Shown here: positions 63,090-64,000 of the stretch, one piece after another
Layout: each line of letters starts with the position of its first letter
Position numbering within the stretch: position 1 is the first letter of the stretch
From: Rhizobium sp. Root1220
GTDB taxonomy: Bacteria > Pseudomonadota > Alphaproteobacteria > Rhizobiales > Rhizobiaceae
Direction of reading: 5' to 3'
Assembly (NCBI RefSeq): GCF_001426265.1
Contig: NZ_LMDG01000037.1
Coordinates: 186,001-250,000 of the forward strand
Length of the DNA: 64,000 nt
Made by a program: the position numbers and the translations under genes
Notes under the pieces: model-generated
Database searches by the model: none
What the model was told of the DNA's origin: nothing
What the model saw: the letters and a program-made list of their open reading frames with translations, nothing else

Positions 63090-64000
63090 TCAACGTCCGA
63101 AGGCCTGCACCGGTTGGCGACGGTTCGATTGGGCGGTATGCAGCGCGATACGCGCGTTCGCCTGCAGTTGCGATGCAGTTACCGCTTCCGCGCTCAAGGC
63201 AATCCCGACGGAGATCGTGAGCCTTGCCGCCGACGTCGTATCGGTCGCCGGGAAGACGATGCTCTCCTCGACGGACGCGCGCAGCCGGTCGGCGATCGCC
63301 ATTGCCTCTTGCTTGCCGACGTTGGCAAACAGGAACGCGAACTCGTCGCCGTCCGTACGAGCCACGAAGTCGTGTTTCTTGATCGACTTGCGAAACAGGT
63401 CGGCAAGCTTCTTCAACAGCCTGCTTCCGGTTTGCACCCCGTACCGGGCGTTGAGCGCCTTGAAGTCATCTATGTCGACCATGATAAGTGCGCTTCCCGA
63501 CGCGCCGTCCTCACGCTCATAGAGGTCGAGCATTGCCTTGTTGAGGGCAACGCGGTTGGCAAGACCCGTCAGCTTGTCGGTCGAGGAGGCTGATTGCGCC
63601 GCAGTAACGCCCCGTTCAAGTGCTTCCAGCTTTTCGATGTCGCCGCGAAGCTTCGCCTCGAGTTCCATCTCGGTGGTCAACACACCGCCCAGTGATGTCG
63701 ACAGGAAATCCATCTCGTTCATGAATGATGCGAGGCTTTGCTCCGGATTCGCGGCGATCGACTGCAGCACAGCTTCCGCGGCGCGCACAAACGACTGTTT
63801 CCGACGAAGGCTGTCGGAAAGATGACTCGCCATGTCGTGCAACATCCGCCCCATCTCGGCCTGTGACGACTCGCCGACCAGACCGCAATGACCGAGGAGG
63901 CGATATTTAAGGCCGAGCTCATCGAGCGCCGGTTGTTTCGGGCTTGGTCCAAGGGCAGCAATGTCTTGGGCCAGTGCCGCATTCTGCCCAATGATTGCGT
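63090..64000 (-). CDS. GGDEF-domain protein, 5' part beyond the window edge
   Basis: The C-terminal ~302 residues; the frame is open to the right edge, reading LGLKYRLLGHCGLVGESSQ upstream of an internal Met at 63854. A helical region is followed by a GGDEF domain (TDKLTGLANRVALNKAM, DIDDFKALNARYG). The active-site loop reads DGDEF instead of GGDEF, so cyclase activity is uncertain. Only one domain type is visible; any sensor lies outside. Confidence 0.88.
   Translation of the reverse strand, partial: AIIGQNAALAQDIAALGPSPKQPALDELGLKYRLLGHCGLVGESSQAEMGRMLHDMASHLSDSLRRKQSFVRAAEAVLQSIAANPEQSLASFMNEMDFLSTSLGGVLTTEMELEAKLRGDIEKLEALERGVTAAQSASSTDKLTGLANRVALNKAMLDLYEREDGASGSALIMVDIDDFKALNARYGVQTGSRLLKKLADLFRKSIKKHDFVARTDGDEFAFLFANVGKQEAMAIADRLRASVEESIVFPATDTTSAARLTISVGIALSAEAVTASQLQANARIALHTAQSNRRQPVQAFGR

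Noticed and set aside
62128..63522. 464-residue plus-strand open frame opposite the ABC-F and GGDEF genes
   Set aside because: It spans two real genes and the gap between them on the opposite strand.
1..64000. CRISPR arrays, tRNA or rRNA genes, insertion sequences, prophage, genomic island
   Set aside because: I saw no spaced direct repeats, cloverleaf, transposase, integrase or compositional break anywhere in the window.

Overview
This window is chromosomal DNA of an alphaproteobacterium, most likely a rhizobium of the Sinorhizobium/Ensifer–Rhizobium group. The evidence is the high-GC coding, the gene blocks rpsF-rpsR-DUF2232-rplI, fabD-fabG-acpP-fabF-mltG-yicC-gmk, lptF-lptG-lptD-surA-pdxA-rsmA and pssA-psd, a TIGR02301-type protein, and a perfect CtrA box (TTAA-N7-TTAAC). 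The genus is an inference from remembered gene order; no search was run. I see no rRNA, tRNA, CRISPR array, insertion sequence, phage or integration scar.

Layout. 1-9.7 kb: an HD-domain gene cut by the window edge, a PAS-GGDEF-EAL protein, a small EF-hand protein behind a CtrA box, sodC, a tightly coupled phosphatase/HD/YgfZ trio, envelope-type hypotheticals, a Nudix enzyme, ynfA, yedK, a LysE exporter and a 46-residue small ORF. 9.9-17.3 kb: pssA-psd (phosphatidylethanolamine synthesis), an Atm1-type ABC exporter, a LysM protein with mirror-image architecture, a LOG-family enzyme and rarD. 17.4-30.9 kb: a PCMT-like methyltransferase, cimA, pip, two tandem GFA-family genes, cysS, a GH25 lysozyme, an SDR, purF, cvpA, radA, a frameshifted LysE gene and alr. 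31-36 kb: dnaB, then a divergent marR-MFS-membrane fusion efflux operon with a palindromic operator at its predicted start site. 36-41.8 kb: the ribosomal protein operon, an adenylate cyclase with TPRs, and an aldo/keto reductase. 42-48.6 kb: fatty acid synthesis genes, mltG, yicC and gmk. 48.6-58.6 kb: the LPS transport block transcribed leftwards, then pepA-holC. 58.6-64 kb: grpB-like, a sugar dehydrogenase, a NodB-type deacetylase, an ABC-F protein and a GGDEF protein cut by the right edge.

How the genes fit together. Much of the window is envelope building: phospholipid head groups, fatty acids, LPS transport (LptD/F/G with a SurA-like chaperone), peptidoglycan (Alr, MltG, GH25, LysM) and the ribosome. 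Accessory functions are efflux (MarR-MFS-HlyD, LysE) and signalling (c-di-GMP proteins at both ends, cAMP, CtrA).

No wholly new multi-gene system is evident; this is mostly housekeeping DNA. The best leads are the A-B-B-A LysM protein, the CtrA-box/EF-hand gene, the unlisted 46-residue ORF with its inverted repeat, the terminator-like hairpin in the leader of the Atm1-type exporter, the long structured rpsF leader, and the MarR operator.
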